Assembly (NCBI GenBank): GCA_020723345.1
Contig: DYJA01000004.1
Coordinates: 1-64,000, forward strand
Reading direction: 5' to 3'
Length of the DNA stretch: 64,000 nucleotides
From: Candidatus Aquidulcis sp.
Lineage (GTDB): Bacteria; Chloroflexota; Anaerolineae; UBA4142
Positions 1 to 7,972 of the stretch are shown piece after piece. Within the stretch, counting starts at the first letter, position 1. Each line of letters opens with the position of its first letter. The notes under the pieces were generated by a model, which made no database searches, had not been told where the DNA came from, and saw nothing but the letters and a program-made list of their open reading frames with translations. The position numbers were made by a program, and so were the translations under genes.

Positions 1-116
1 CGGCACCGCATCCTTCGACTCCGCGACGAAACCCGTCGCTCCGCGCAGGATGCTCCTCCGGCACCGCATCCTTCGACTCCGCGACGAAACCCGTCGCTCC
101 GCTCAGGATGCTCCTC
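1..116. repeat. 58-bp tandem repeat, two copies
   Basis: Two head-to-tail copies of a 58-bp unit (1-58, 59-116) differ at one base. The unit contains the CTTCGACTCCGCGACG...GCTCAGGATG type of sequence seen again near 10.65, 9.5 and 62.9 kb. More copies may lie left of the window. From here to 364 no gene is supported. Confidence 0.85.
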
Positions 117-294
117 TCCTGAAAATGGACGGTTGCGCGAGCCGCTGGCTCGCGCTGCGACGGGCGAGCCGCCTGTGCAACATTTCCATCCGAACGCGGG
201 TGAACGCAAGTTCATGAAAAATTACCCAGAAACTTGACGTTCGTAGTATGCGCTTCAGCGCCCACGACGAACAAGCGCGCGCAGTTTCTGACCG

Positions 295-334
295 CGAACA
301 TACTGCCGCGCGGTATGAATTCTCGCAATGACAC
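295..334. repeat. Degenerate copy of an inverted-repeat element
   Basis: The stretch around GCGCGGTATG and TCTCGCAATGACA resembles the right arm of the better-preserved inverted repeat at 46862-46913. It is probably a decayed copy of the same interspersed element. Confidence 0.4.
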
Positions 335-364
335 GTCCACATCCTCGCGTGATGCGCGAATCAC

Positions 365-1228
365 TTATGGCAGTTCGGGGTACGCCGCGACCGGCGCGTA
401 CACGACGCCGATTAAACTGGGGCCGGTGTGCGCGCCGAGCACTGGAGCAATCGACGTGGTGGGCAGCCAGGCGCACTTGAAAAGTTGATCGAGCCGCGCG
501 CGCAACATCGCCGCGCCGGTTGGATTGGCGCCGTGCATCACTTGAGCGCGCAACGCCGCGCCGGGCGTGTGCTGCGCCGCGATGTGATCGCCGATTTTCG
601 CGATCGCTTGTTCGAGCGTGCGTCCCTGGCTGTGGCTCGCGTACTTGCCGTGTTCTTTTTCGACGCCGATGATCGGTTTCAAGTTCAACACCGAGCCGAG
701 CAATCCTTTCAAGTGACTGATCCGTCCGCCGTGAATCAAGTACTTGAGCGTGGTCAGTGTGAAGAGCGTGTCCGTCGCCGCGCTCACGCGCGCGACGAGA
801 TCCAAAATCCTTTCTTTCGACCAGCCCGCTCTTAGCGCGCGCGCGGCGGCTTCGACCTGCCAGCCCTCCGCGCCCGACAGCGTTTTCGTGTCGACGAACG
901 TGACGCGCGCTTCCGGCACGAGATCCGCCCCAGCTTTCGCCGCGTTCAACGTCCCGCTCAAACCAGACGAAATGTGAATCGAGAGAATCTCCGGATCGGT
1001 TGCCGCGAGCCGCCGGTAAATTTCGGCGAAATCGCCGGGCGCGGGCTGCGAAGTTGTCGGAAAACTTTCGGTGGCGGCGAGCCGCCGGTAAAATTCGTCC
1101 GGTTGAATGTCCACACCGCTGCGGTACGATTTGCCCTCGAGCGTCAGCGTGAGCGGGACAAGATGAATGTCCAATCCCTGCGCCTGCTCCGGCGCGAGAT
1201 CCATTCCGCGATCACTTACGATTTGCAC
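365..1228 (-). CDS. degV: DegV family fatty-acid-binding protein
   Basis: 287-aa protein with the DegV fold. DegV/FakB proteins bind a fatty acid and in Firmicutes present it to fatty-acid kinase FakA; no fakA is visible here. Sequence support: N-terminal IVSDRGMDL, the SxxTSQPxPGDF stretch near residue 55, IHISSGLSGT near residue 85, and GGRISHLKGLLGSVLNLKPI in the C-terminal half, all typical of the family. Length is normal (about 280 aa). The start codon is GTG, preceded by a GGGAG-type ribosome binding site. It is monocistronic, with its own promoter. The bound ligand cannot be told from the sequence. Confidence 0.9.
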   Translation of the reverse strand: MQIVSDRGMDLAPEQAQGLDIHLVPLTLTLEGKSYRSGVDIQPDEFYRRLAATESFPTTSQPAPGDFAEIYRRLAATDPEILSIHISSGLSGTLNAAKAGADLVPEARVTFVDTKTLSGAEGWQVEAAARALRAGWSKERILDLVARVSAATDTLFTLTTLKYLIHGGRISHLKGLLGSVLNLKPIIGVEKEHGKYASHSQGRTLEQAIAKIGDHIAAQHTPGAALRAQVMHGANPTGAAMLRARLDQLFKCAWLPTTSIAPVLGAHTGPSLIGVVYAPVAAYPELP

Positions 1229-1264
1229 TTGTGCTCTCCCTCTGAGAAAATTTTGGTGCGGCGC

Positions 1265-1292
1265 ATTATAGCATATTTGGCGAATCTGTCAC
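1265..1292 (-). promoter_or_regulatory. Promoter of degV
   Basis: On the minus strand GTGACA, 16 bp, then TATAAT, with the -10 ending 37 nt before the GTG start of degV. The -10 is consensus and the -35 differs at one base. Confidence 0.6.
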
Positions 1293-1309
1293 TTGTTGCC
1301 GATGAGCAT

Positions 1310-2920
1310 TTATTGGGGCTGGAGCCACCCCTTTTTGATTGCCGCCAACGCGTACGGCAATGCCTGATTTGCTGGCGCCCAAAGATCGGGCAGATAACCC
1401 ACACCGTGGCGATCAACCAGATCGGGTTCCAAAAAGAGTTTGTTGTCCAATTGGATCGGCAAACCCGAGTTCGGCAATTTGTAACTCGTCACATCGCCAT
1501 AGGGATGACAGCCCAGCGAGTTCTCTCCGACAAAAACGACATTCTCTAGTTGCTTGAGATAGCCGACGAACCACTCGGCAGATGAACAGACTCCACGATC
1601 AATCAAAACGATGACCAGTTGGCGCGGATTCGGTAAAACCACAAAGCGCGGAATGCGCGTTTCGGTCCAACCGCGTTTCTTTCTTCCTGTTTCGAATTGA
1701 TCGAGCATTGTTTTGTAATTGTTGTATTGCTCGGGTAACAAACTGCCTTCAGGTCGAAAGATGTTGATCTTGCCCATCACGGTGGTGCGCGTTTGCAATT
1801 CAGTGGAGATGTACGGCGATTGAGGGATCGCGCCGGTCAAGTTCCTGATCCAACGGTCTGCCCAACTACTGCTGCCGCCCGGATTGCCGCGCAGATCCAA
1901 AATGAAAACTGGTTCACGGCGCAACCCTGTTGCCTCTGCTACAAATTTCTGCAACGCGTTGTCGTCGCCCGATAACCTGCGGGTTGCGATGACAGGGATT
2001 CCTTCCTGAGTCGTGCGCGCGTAAATCGTGCGGTCGCTGGCAAACGGCGACCGGTTCCACGCGCCGCGCAGCGTTTCGCGCGAAACATCGCCCGACGATA
2101 TTTCCAGCGCGAAATCGTCCGGTCGTTTTCGCGCCAAGACGCCCAATTGGTAAACCGGGTCGCCGTGACGATTCAACGTAAACTTGAGGAATTCGCTCGG
2201 CGCTTTGCCATTCACCGATTCAAGCCAGCGCTTGCCGCCGCTGCCCCAGTACCAAAAACGATCGTTGTCGCCGAAAAAATCAATGCCGTCCCAGTACCAA
2301 TAGTCGGCATGTTCGCAAAAGCGATTGCCCGCGATGCTCAAATGGCAATCGGCAAGGAAGGCAAGACGACTACCCAGTTGCTGTTTCAGCCAATCGCTCG
2401 ACAAGGATTCCTGCGTGGATAATTCGTCGAGCAGCGCGGTTCGCGCGCGTTCGAAATTGTCGTTCTGATTGAACGCGCCATAACCGGCGTAACCATGTTT
2501 GAGAAGGAGAAACAGATACTCGATGTCCTCCTCCGCTTGCGCCCGGGTCAGCGATTTGTTCTCTTGCGCTTGAGACAGCGCCAGTTTCGACGCGGCAAGT
2601 TCATCCGCCGGATCAGCCAAGAACTGCCATTGCGATAGCCGCTCCTGGAAGACGTTTGCCGGAAGAATTGCGACGGAATGATCGAAATGCAAAGGTTTGA
2701 CTTGAAGAACGATCGGCGTCGCGGTCGGGACAAGCGTTGGCGGTACGGGGGTGTGGGTCGGTGTGGAGGTAGGAGGCAAGGTGGCAGTGACGGTGGCGGT
2801 ATGAGTTGGGGGAACGGGTGTGGCAGTCGGCGCGACCGTCGTGGGAGTTGCCGCAGGCGCGGCGCAGCCATACGTCAAGCCGATGAGAATCAGCAGTGCC
2901 CCAAGGTTCCTGTGTCTCAT
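1310..2920 (-). CDS. Lipoprotein with S41 peptidase-like domain
   Basis: 536 aa. An N-terminal lipoprotein signal ends in the lipobox LTYGC (Cys about residue 19). A Thr/Pro-rich spacer of about 50 residues follows, then a globular domain. The C-terminal half has S41 (tail-specific protease) features: ILDLRGNPGGSSSWADRW, then VVLIDRGVCSSAEWFVGYL with the likely nucleophile Ser in CSSAE, and VVFVGENSLG. No PDZ domain is evident. Probably an outer-face-anchored peptidase or peptidase-like protein of unknown substrate. The ATG overlaps the stop of the upstream methyltransferase (ATGA), and AGGAG precedes it, so the two are likely translationally coupled although functionally unrelated. Confidence 0.75.
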   Translation of the reverse strand: MRHRNLGALLILIGLTYGCAAPAATPTTVAPTATPVPPTHTATVTATLPPTSTPTHTPVPPTLVPTATPIVLQVKPLHFDHSVAILPANVFQERLSQWQFLADPADELAASKLALSQAQENKSLTRAQAEEDIEYLFLLLKHGYAGYGAFNQNDNFERARTALLDELSTQESLSSDWLKQQLGSRLAFLADCHLSIAGNRFCEHADYWYWDGIDFFGDNDRFWYWGSGGKRWLESVNGKAPSEFLKFTLNRHGDPVYQLGVLARKRPDDFALEISSGDVSRETLRGAWNRSPFASDRTIYARTTQEGIPVIATRRLSGDDNALQKFVAEATGLRREPVFILDLRGNPGGSSSWADRWIRNLTGAIPQSPYISTELQTRTTVMGKINIFRPEGSLLPEQYNNYKTMLDQFETGRKKRGWTETRIPRFVVLPNPRQLVIVLIDRGVCSSAEWFVGYLKQLENVVFVGENSLGCHPYGDVTSYKLPNSGLPIQLDNKLFLEPDLVDRHGVGYLPDLWAPANQALPYALAAIKKGWLQPQ

Positions 2921-3828
2921 GCGGGCTTCTCCTTTTCGCCGGAGTTGTGCCTTGCCGCGCGCTGGATGGCGCGCCGCGCTTGCGCGAAATATTCCGCGTC
3001 AATTTCAAAGCCGACAAAGTCCACGCCGAGTTCCACGCACGCGAGCGCGCTGTGTCCGATCCCAAGAAAGGGATCGACGACGAGGCGCGTCCTTTTTACG
3101 CCGTGCAGTCGAATGCACAGTTCCGGGATTTTCACCGGAAAAGTCGCGGGGTGTGGACGCTGCGCGGCGCGATCACGAATCGTTTTGTACGGGACGAACC
3201 ACGCGTTGCCGCGACACCGCTTGTCGCCGCGCGTGTTCCAGCGCGCGATGTTCGTCTTGTCCTGGTATTCGACGCCAATCGCGAGCCGATCCAGTTTTAC
3301 GTCGCCGCGCTTGGTCAGATGAAAAATGTACTCGTGGCAATCGTTGATATAGCGCGCGCTGTTGATCGGTTTGTAATGCCCGATGGCGACGTCGCGCGTG
3401 ATGCCGGGGTAATCGCCTACATCGGCTTTCTCGATCGCGATGGATTTTATCCAATGGATGACGTTTTGCAAAACGAAATGCTTTTGCATTTCGGCGACGA
3501 CTTGAAACGGCACCGCCGGATCGGTCGGCTTGCTGCCGAGATTGAGAAAGAGCGAGCCGTCGTCGCGTAAAGCCGCGCGCACGATTTGCGCCCACTCGCC
3601 GAGCCAGGCGATGTACGCGTCGCGCGGCAACGTATCGTCGTACTTTTTGTATTTGATCCCCAGGTTGTACGGCGGCGACGTGACGACGACATCGACGGAG
3701 CGCGGCGCGAGGTGCGCGCGCATTCCCGCGAGGCAATCCTGAGAATAAATTGTCGCGGTATGTTCGCGGCGTGATACGTGATACGGGATGCGTGACGCGT
3801 GATGCGTGTTGCGTGAAATCTGGGGCAT
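2917..3828 (-). CDS. Site-specific DNA methyltransferase (beta class, N4-C or N6-A), orphan
   Basis: About 303 aa. SAM-dependent amino-methyltransferase with motif order IV then I (beta class): TSPPYNLGIKY near residue 50, then DPFLGIGHSALACVELG near residue 255 as the SAM-binding motif. The SPPY tetrapeptide favours N4-cytosine or some N6-adenine enzymes; target unknown. No restriction endonuclease or specificity subunit is adjacent. The first roughly 22 residues are encoded by a 7-bp repeat block (3771-3812), so the true conserved protein begins at TIYSQDCL. The start used is an internal ATG 4 nt after the glycosyltransferase stop; an ATG at 3852 would overlap that gene. Confidence 0.85.
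   Translation of the reverse strand: MPQISRNTHHASRIPYHVSRREHTATIYSQDCLAGMRAHLAPRSVDVVVTSPPYNLGIKYKKYDDTLPRDAYIAWLGEWAQIVRAALRDDGSLFLNLGSKPTDPAVPFQVVAEMQKHFVLQNVIHWIKSIAIEKADVGDYPGITRDVAIGHYKPINSARYINDCHEYIFHLTKRGDVKLDRLAIGVEYQDKTNIARWNTRGDKRCRGNAWFVPYKTIRDRAAQRPHPATFPVKIPELCIRLHGVKRTRLVVDPFLGIGHSALACVELGVDFVGFEIDAEYFAQARRAIQRAARHNSGEKEKPA
3771..3812. repeat. Heptad repeat block in methyltransferase 5' end
   Basis: Six contiguous 7-bp units in register (GTGATAC, GTGATAC, GGGATGC, GTGACGC, GTGATGC, GTGTTGC). They encode the non-conserved N-terminal segment of the methyltransferase. Confidence 0.85.
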
Positions 3829-3832
3829 CGGT

Positions 3833-5926
3833 CTATTTCTCCACTTGCACATTCATCAAAACGATTTGACCACTCGCGGTAACGAATTCGTTCTTCGACG
3901 CGGCAAGCATTTCGTTCGTCAACGGATTGTACAGCGCGACGCGCAAAACGTACTCACCCGGCGCGATATTTTGCGGAACGATCACGCGAATCGGCTCGCG
4001 CAGAATTTCGCCGGGCGTCCAGCGCGAAGTTCCCCACGCGTTGCCAATGGGCATTTCGTCGGACGATGCGACGAGCACGCCATCTTGCGCGAACAATGCA
4101 ACGTACAATCGCGCGTCGACGTTCGTCGGCTCGCGCGCTTGCCAATACAAATTCACGTCGAGCGACGCGCCCGCGCGTACTGTCGTCGCGGCTGGCTCGA
4201 ATCCCAGCAGCGCGATGCGATTGCCGAGTAAAATCTCGCGCCGCGTCGCGGTGGATGGCAGCGCGGTCAGCGGCGCGCGCGTCGTCAGATAACCCTGCAC
4301 GCGCGCGTACGACTCGCCCGCAAAACCTTCGTCGTCGATGATGCGTCCGCGCGTCGCGAGATAATCGCGGACGACGCCGTCGGGATCGACGACGGTATCG
4401 TACAGCCGGAGCATCCAAACACGCGGGTGCGCGGCAAAGACGCGGTCGAGCGCGGCGCGCGTTTCGTCGGCGGTGGTCGCGTAGAAATCGGATTCGGGAT
4501 TGCCCCAGCCCAGGTTCGCCGCGCCGCCGATGGAGCCGGTTTGCAAGATGGTTGCGCCTCCTGAGCGATAGTCGAAGGACGTGTTGCGTGTTGCGTATTC
4601 CGTCAATCGTCCGCGCCAATCAACGGGTAAATCGGAATAGTACAGGAACGCGGTGTAGGTGTAGCCCGCGTTGATCAAGATCGCATCGCCCGGTCGCCAG
4701 TGTTCGGCGAGATAATGCGCCGTGCCGCGCAAATCGTCTTTGGCGTAGTGCGGGTTGGACCAAAAGTTGTAGGCGGAGTACGCGGAGACAGTGAACAGTG
4801 AACAGTAAACAGTGAACAGTAAAATGCGTTTGGAGATTAGAGATTGGAGATTGGAGATTTGTTGGATGCCGAGCGCGAGCAAAATGTAAAATACGGGCGA
4901 GTAGGTGAAAATGTAGCGGACGTGATAGAGTGGTTTCCACAGTGAGAGCGCGTAGATGATGAGCAATGGAACGAGTGTGTAGCCCAAAAGTGAGAGTGAA
5001 CAGTAAACTGTGAACAGTGAACGGTGGTCGGTGGTCGGTGGTCGGCGGTCGCGCCCAAAAGCGAACGCGATCACACCGGCAACGATCACCAAGATCGGCA
5101 GAACCATAAGCGGATCAACCGATTGTCCGAACGCGAGCGCGGAGAATGATTCGAGCAGGACATTCGGCAGCGCGGTGAACGAGCGCCACGGCGGGACGGG
5201 CGGATCGGTGGCTTGGCGGAACGCGATGGGAAGCCAGGGCGCGTAAAGCGCGAGGACGGCGAGTTGGGAAGAAAACCAAATCCGTAATTCGTAATTCGAA
5301 ATTCTAAATTCAAAATTGCGAATTGCGAATTGCGAGTTGCGAAAGAGCCAAACCAGCGCGACTAGATTCTCGAAAACGAGGAGAAAGGCAAAGTAATACA
5401 GCGTGTACAATCCGAGCGCGCTGACGATCACGTAGCCGACGAAATCGCGAATCGCGGTCGGCGGTCGGCGGTCGGCGGTCAGTAGTCGCGCGAAAAAGTA
5501 CACCGACGCGAGACCCAGCAGCGCGCCGAGCGTGTACATTCGCACTTCTTGCGAGTACCACAAGTTGTACGGCGAGAGCGCGACGAGCAGCGCGGCAATC
5601 ATCGCGACGCGTGTGCCGAACCACTCGCGCGCGACGCGATAGACCAATGCGATGAGGACGATTCCGCAAAAGAGCGAAAGAAACGCAACGGAAAATTCCG
5701 ACCAGCCCGCGAGGCGTCCCCAGAAATGCAGGAGATAATAGTACAGCGGCGGATGAATGTCGCCCGCGGTGTGACGTGTGAGCGCGAGCAAATCTTTTTG
5801 CGCGAGGAGCACGCTCACCGTTTCGTCGTACCACAGACTGGCAACGCCGAGGCGATACAGCCGCAGCGCGAACGCGGCGAGGAGAATCACAAAAAGCCAG
5901 AAACGAGGGGAAGGTTTAGCGCGCAC
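3833..5926 (-). CDS. GT39/PMT-type membrane glycosyltransferase
   Basis: 697 aa. The N-terminal half is a polytopic glycosyltransferase of the dolichyl-phosphate-mannose/ArnT-like (GT-C) type: after TM1, SLWYDETVSVLL carries the acidic residues of the first extracytoplasmic loop, then DIHPPLYYYLLHFW, and LSPYNLWYSQEVRMYTL. The C-terminal approximately 250 residues form an extracytoplasmic beta-rich domain. It probably transfers a sugar from a polyprenyl-phosphate donor to an extracytoplasmic acceptor. Its coding sequence is interrupted in frame by at least five heptad-repeat blocks (4788-4859, 4998-5053, 5283-5338, 5457-5491), giving low-complexity peptides such as LFTVYCSLFTV in loops between TM helices. 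The start is GTG, 5 nt after the toxin gene stop. Confidence 0.8.
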   Translation of the reverse strand: MRAKPSPRFWLFVILLAAFALRLYRLGVASLWYDETVSVLLAQKDLLALTRHTAGDIHPPLYYYLLHFWGRLAGWSEFSVAFLSLFCGIVLIALVYRVAREWFGTRVAMIAALLVALSPYNLWYSQEVRMYTLGALLGLASVYFFARLLTADRRPPTAIRDFVGYVIVSALGLYTLYYFAFLLVFENLVALVWLFRNSQFAIRNFEFRISNYELRIWFSSQLAVLALYAPWLPIAFRQATDPPVPPWRSFTALPNVLLESFSALAFGQSVDPLMVLPILVIVAGVIAFAFGRDRRPPTTDHRSLFTVYCSLSLLGYTLVPLLIIYALSLWKPLYHVRYIFTYSPVFYILLALGIQQISNLQSLISKRILLFTVYCSLFTVSAYSAYNFWSNPHYAKDDLRGTAHYLAEHWRPGDAILINAGYTYTAFLYYSDLPVDWRGRLTEYATRNTSFDYRSGGATILQTGSIGGAANLGWGNPESDFYATTADETRAALDRVFAAHPRVWMLRLYDTVVDPDGVVRDYLATRGRIIDDEGFAGESYARVQGYLTTRAPLTALPSTATRREILLGNRIALLGFEPAATTVRAGASLDVNLYWQAREPTNVDARLYVALFAQDGVLVASSDEMPIGNAWGTSRWTPGEILREPIRVIVPQNIAPGEYVLRVALYNPLTNEMLAASKNEFVTASGQIVLMNVQVEK
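4788..4859. repeat. Two in-frame heptad blocks inside the glycosyltransferase
   Basis: Five ACAGTGA/ACAGTAA units at 4788-4822 and four GGAGATT units at 4832-4859, uninterrupted by stops in the coding frame. Confidence 0.9.
4998..5053. repeat. In-frame heptad block inside the glycosyltransferase
   Basis: Eight 7-bp units in register that drift from GAACAGT through GAACGGT to GGTCGGT and GGTCGGC. Two unit types are joined in one array without loss of phase. Confidence 0.9.
5283..5338. repeat. In-frame heptad block inside the glycosyltransferase
   Basis: Eight 7-bp units drifting from CGTAATT to CAAAATT to GCGAATT. Encodes the Asn/Phe/Arg-rich segment between two TM helices. Confidence 0.9.
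5457..5491. repeat. In-frame heptad block inside the glycosyltransferase
   Basis: Three GGTCGGC units followed by GGTCAGT and AGTCGCG. Confidence 0.85.
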
Positions 5927-5931
5927 GGTGA

Positions 5932-6591
5932 TTATTCGGGAGGTTTGAGTCGAAGCATAATTTGGCTCGCCAACGGTTCAAAGAACGCGCGCAATTCGTC
6001 AACCGTCAGCGGCTCGATCATTCGCGGTAATGTGGTGATCCGGCGACTCTCGCGCAACATCCCGGCAAAATAGAATTCGGTCAAACCCAGGTCTTTTTCT
6101 TTTGCCATGTGGATCAGTTCGTCGAGGTCATATCCTTTATTGAGCAAAAAGTAAAGGTCAACAAAATCCTTTGATGTAATTCGACCAAATATGGCTGCCA
6201 CTTTATTGACAGCGATGTTCAATTCTGAATCTACAATGATGTTGCCGAATTGCTGATGTTCGCCGAACTGGGTACCCACGTCGCGGACGAGATCGACTTT
6301 GAGTTCCTCTGTGCCAACTCGAATGAATGCCTGACGGAAACTCATCGTGCGGAACCGGTCTTCAATCGCGGCGTTCATCTTCGCTGCGATCGCGGGCAGA
6401 CTGTTGGAGACATCTTGGAGCGCGGTCTCGCTCAAAGTGAACAGGTCGATATCTTCGCTGTAGCGATGTCGCAAATAGAACGTGGCAAGCGCAGTCCCGC
6501 CTGTCAGGAAAAATTCTCGTCCGGCGGGTTGCAGGAAAAACTCATCCAGGAAAACCTGTTGGAGCGGCGTCAGCAAACTAGGTTGTGCCAT
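5932..6591 (-). CDS. AbiEii/AbiGii-type nucleotidyltransferase toxin
   Basis: 219 aa, nucleotidyltransferase superfamily. Key residues are visible: FFLTGGTALATFYLRHRYSEDIDLF near residues 27-52 (the GG[ST] and DxD signatures; here SEDIDLF), and LKVDLVRD as the third acidic strand. AbiEii-type proteins are toxins that nucleotidylate tRNA or other targets and act with a cognate antitoxin in phage defence or plasmid maintenance. It overlaps the upstream small gene by 14 bp, as expected for a co-translated toxin/antitoxin pair. The partner is not the classical AbiEi winged-helix protein, so the exact subtype is uncertain. Confidence 0.8.
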   Translation of the reverse strand: MAQPSLLTPLQQVFLDEFFLQPAGREFFLTGGTALATFYLRHRYSEDIDLFTLSETALQDVSNSLPAIAAKMNAAIEDRFRTMSFRQAFIRVGTEELKVDLVRDVGTQFGEHQQFGNIIVDSELNIAVNKVAAIFGRITSKDFVDLYFLLNKGYDLDELIHMAKEKDLGLTEFYFAGMLRESRRITTLPRMIEPLTVDELRAFFEPLASQIMLRLKPPE

Positions 6592-6856
6592 GCGCCCACT
6601 CCTCTAATGCCCACGCCCAGACATCGCGCACTTCGCGACGCATTCGGCGATATAACTGCGGCCAATAACGTCTCACTTCGGCTAATGTGAGGTATTGCCA
6701 AATATCAGCCCACCGCGCCGATTCCAAAATCCGTACCATCATTTGAATTTTTTCGTACTCGTTGTCGCCGCGCAAAATCGCGCGCACGTCCTCTTCCGTG
6801 AGATCGTAATCCCAGATAAAGTACGGGCGCTTGGCGTCGCGTTCATTTTCGTCCAT
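6578..6856 (-). CDS. Small partner of AbiEii-type toxin (putative antitoxin)
   Basis: 92 aa, acidic and Trp/Tyr-rich: RPYFIWDYDLTEEDVRAIL, then EYEKIQMMVRILESARW and LTLAEVRRYWPQL. Short proteins of this pattern commonly lie directly upstream of AbiEii-like nucleotidyltransferases, so an antitoxin role is inferred from context rather than from a known fold. The chosen ATG is the second in frame because AAGGA lies 9 nt upstream of it; an ATG 33 nt upstream would add 11 residues. Confidence 0.6.
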   Translation of the reverse strand: MDENERDAKRPYFIWDYDLTEEDVRAILRGDNEYEKIQMMVRILESARWADIWQYLTLAEVRRYWPQLYRRMRREVRDVWAWALEEWAHGTT

Positions 6857-6922
6857 CCGCGTATCCTTCGATGGCGCGCGTACCGCCATCGCCGAACATT
6901 CTAAAGCAGAGCGCGCATCTTG

Positions 6923-7969
6923 TCAAAGTCTGCTCGCGCGATACAAGGTCTCGCTCATCTCGCGCAGGCGCACCGCGGCGGATTCGGCGGTAATGTCGCG
7001 CTGCGGCTCGGCGAGCATCTCGTAGCCGACGATGAATTTGCGGATCGTCGCGCTCCGCAGCAACGGCGGGTAATAGTGCGCGTGTAGGTGCGCTTCTGGA
7101 TGCGAAGCGCCATCCGTCGGCGATTGATGCCAACCCATCGAGTACGGGAATTGGATGTGAAACAAATTGTCGTAGCGCGTCGTCACGCGTTTGATCGCGT
7201 CCGCGAGCGCGTTGCGTTCTTCGTCGCGCAAATCGGTCAGCGCGCCGATGTGCCGCCGCGCGAGCAGCAGCGTTTCAAAGGGCCACACCGCCCAGAACGG
7301 CACGACGACGACGAAATGATCGTTCTGAAAAACGATGCGTTCTTCGGCGGCGAGTTCTTGCGCGAGATAATCGCACAGCAAACACGCGCCGCGCGCGTTG
7401 TGATAATCGGCGAGCGCGCGCAATTCCTTCGCCGGTTCGGTGGGAATATGCTCCGTCGCCCAAATTTGACAATGCGGATGCGGATTGCTCGCGCCCATCA
7501 TCGCGCCCTTGTTCTCGAAAACCTGGACGTAATCGATGAAATCGCGCGCGCCGATTTCGCGCATCTGCTCGATCCAGACATCCACCACGCGGCGAACTTC
7601 GGCGCGCGGCATATCGGGCAGCGTCCAATCGTGGCGCGGCGAAAAACAAACGACGCGACAAATGCCGCGCTCGCTCTCCGCGCGCATTACCCCCACCCCT
7701 TCCCCTCCCCCGTTTTCGACAGGGGAGGAGAGTAGCGCGGGAAAATCGTTGTCGAAAACGTAGGTGTGATCGTACTTTGGGTTGGATTTGCCTCCGGCGC
7801 GCGCGTTGTCAGGACACAAATAACAATTCGGATCGTACGGCGGACGCGTTTCGGCGGGCGGCGTTTCCACTTGTCCCAGCCACGGACGCTGGGTGCGCTG
7901 CGGCGAAACAAGTATCCATTCGCCGGTGAGCGGATTGTAACGACGATGCGGATGTGTCAAAAGATTCAT
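6923..7969 (-). CDS. galT: Galactose-1-phosphate uridylyltransferase
   Basis: 348 aa, Leloir pathway: exchanges UMP between UDP-glucose and galactose-1-phosphate. The active-site motif [10 protein letters not shown] with the nucleophilic His is present near residue 175. Also present: the N-terminal [15 protein letters not shown], the zinc-type motif CYLCP, and the C-terminal [12 protein letters not shown]. Length is normal. An in-frame insertion of interspersed repeat (about 7690-7735) adds the peptide [14 protein letters not shown] between conserved blocks. It is followed 3 nt downstream of the stop of the RNA methyltransferase and is probably co-transcribed with it. Confidence 0.95.
   Translation of the reverse strand: MNLLTHPHRRYNPLTGEWILVSPQRTQRPWLGQVETPPAETRPPYDPNCYLCPDNARAGGKSNPKYDHTYVFDNDFPALLSSPVENGGGEGVGVMRAESERGICRVVCFSPRHDWTLPDMPRAEVRRVVDVWIEQMREIGARDFIDYVQVFENKGAMMGASNPHPHCQIWATEHIPTEPAKELRALADYHNARGACLLCDYLAQELAAEERIVFQNDHFVVVVPFWAVWPFETLLLARRHIGALTDLRDEERNALADAIKRVTTRYDNLFHIQFPYSMGWHQSPTDGASHPEAHLHAHYYPPLLRSATIRKFIVGYEMLAEPQRDITAESAAVRLREMSETLYRASRL
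7690..7735. repeat. Interspersed repeat inserted in frame in galT
   Basis: Pyrimidine-rich CCCCCACCCCTTCCCCTCCC followed by GTTTTCGACAGGGGAGGAG. It encodes a Gly/Glu-rich peptide not part of the GalT family alignment. Confidence 0.65.
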
Positions 7970-7972
7970 ACG

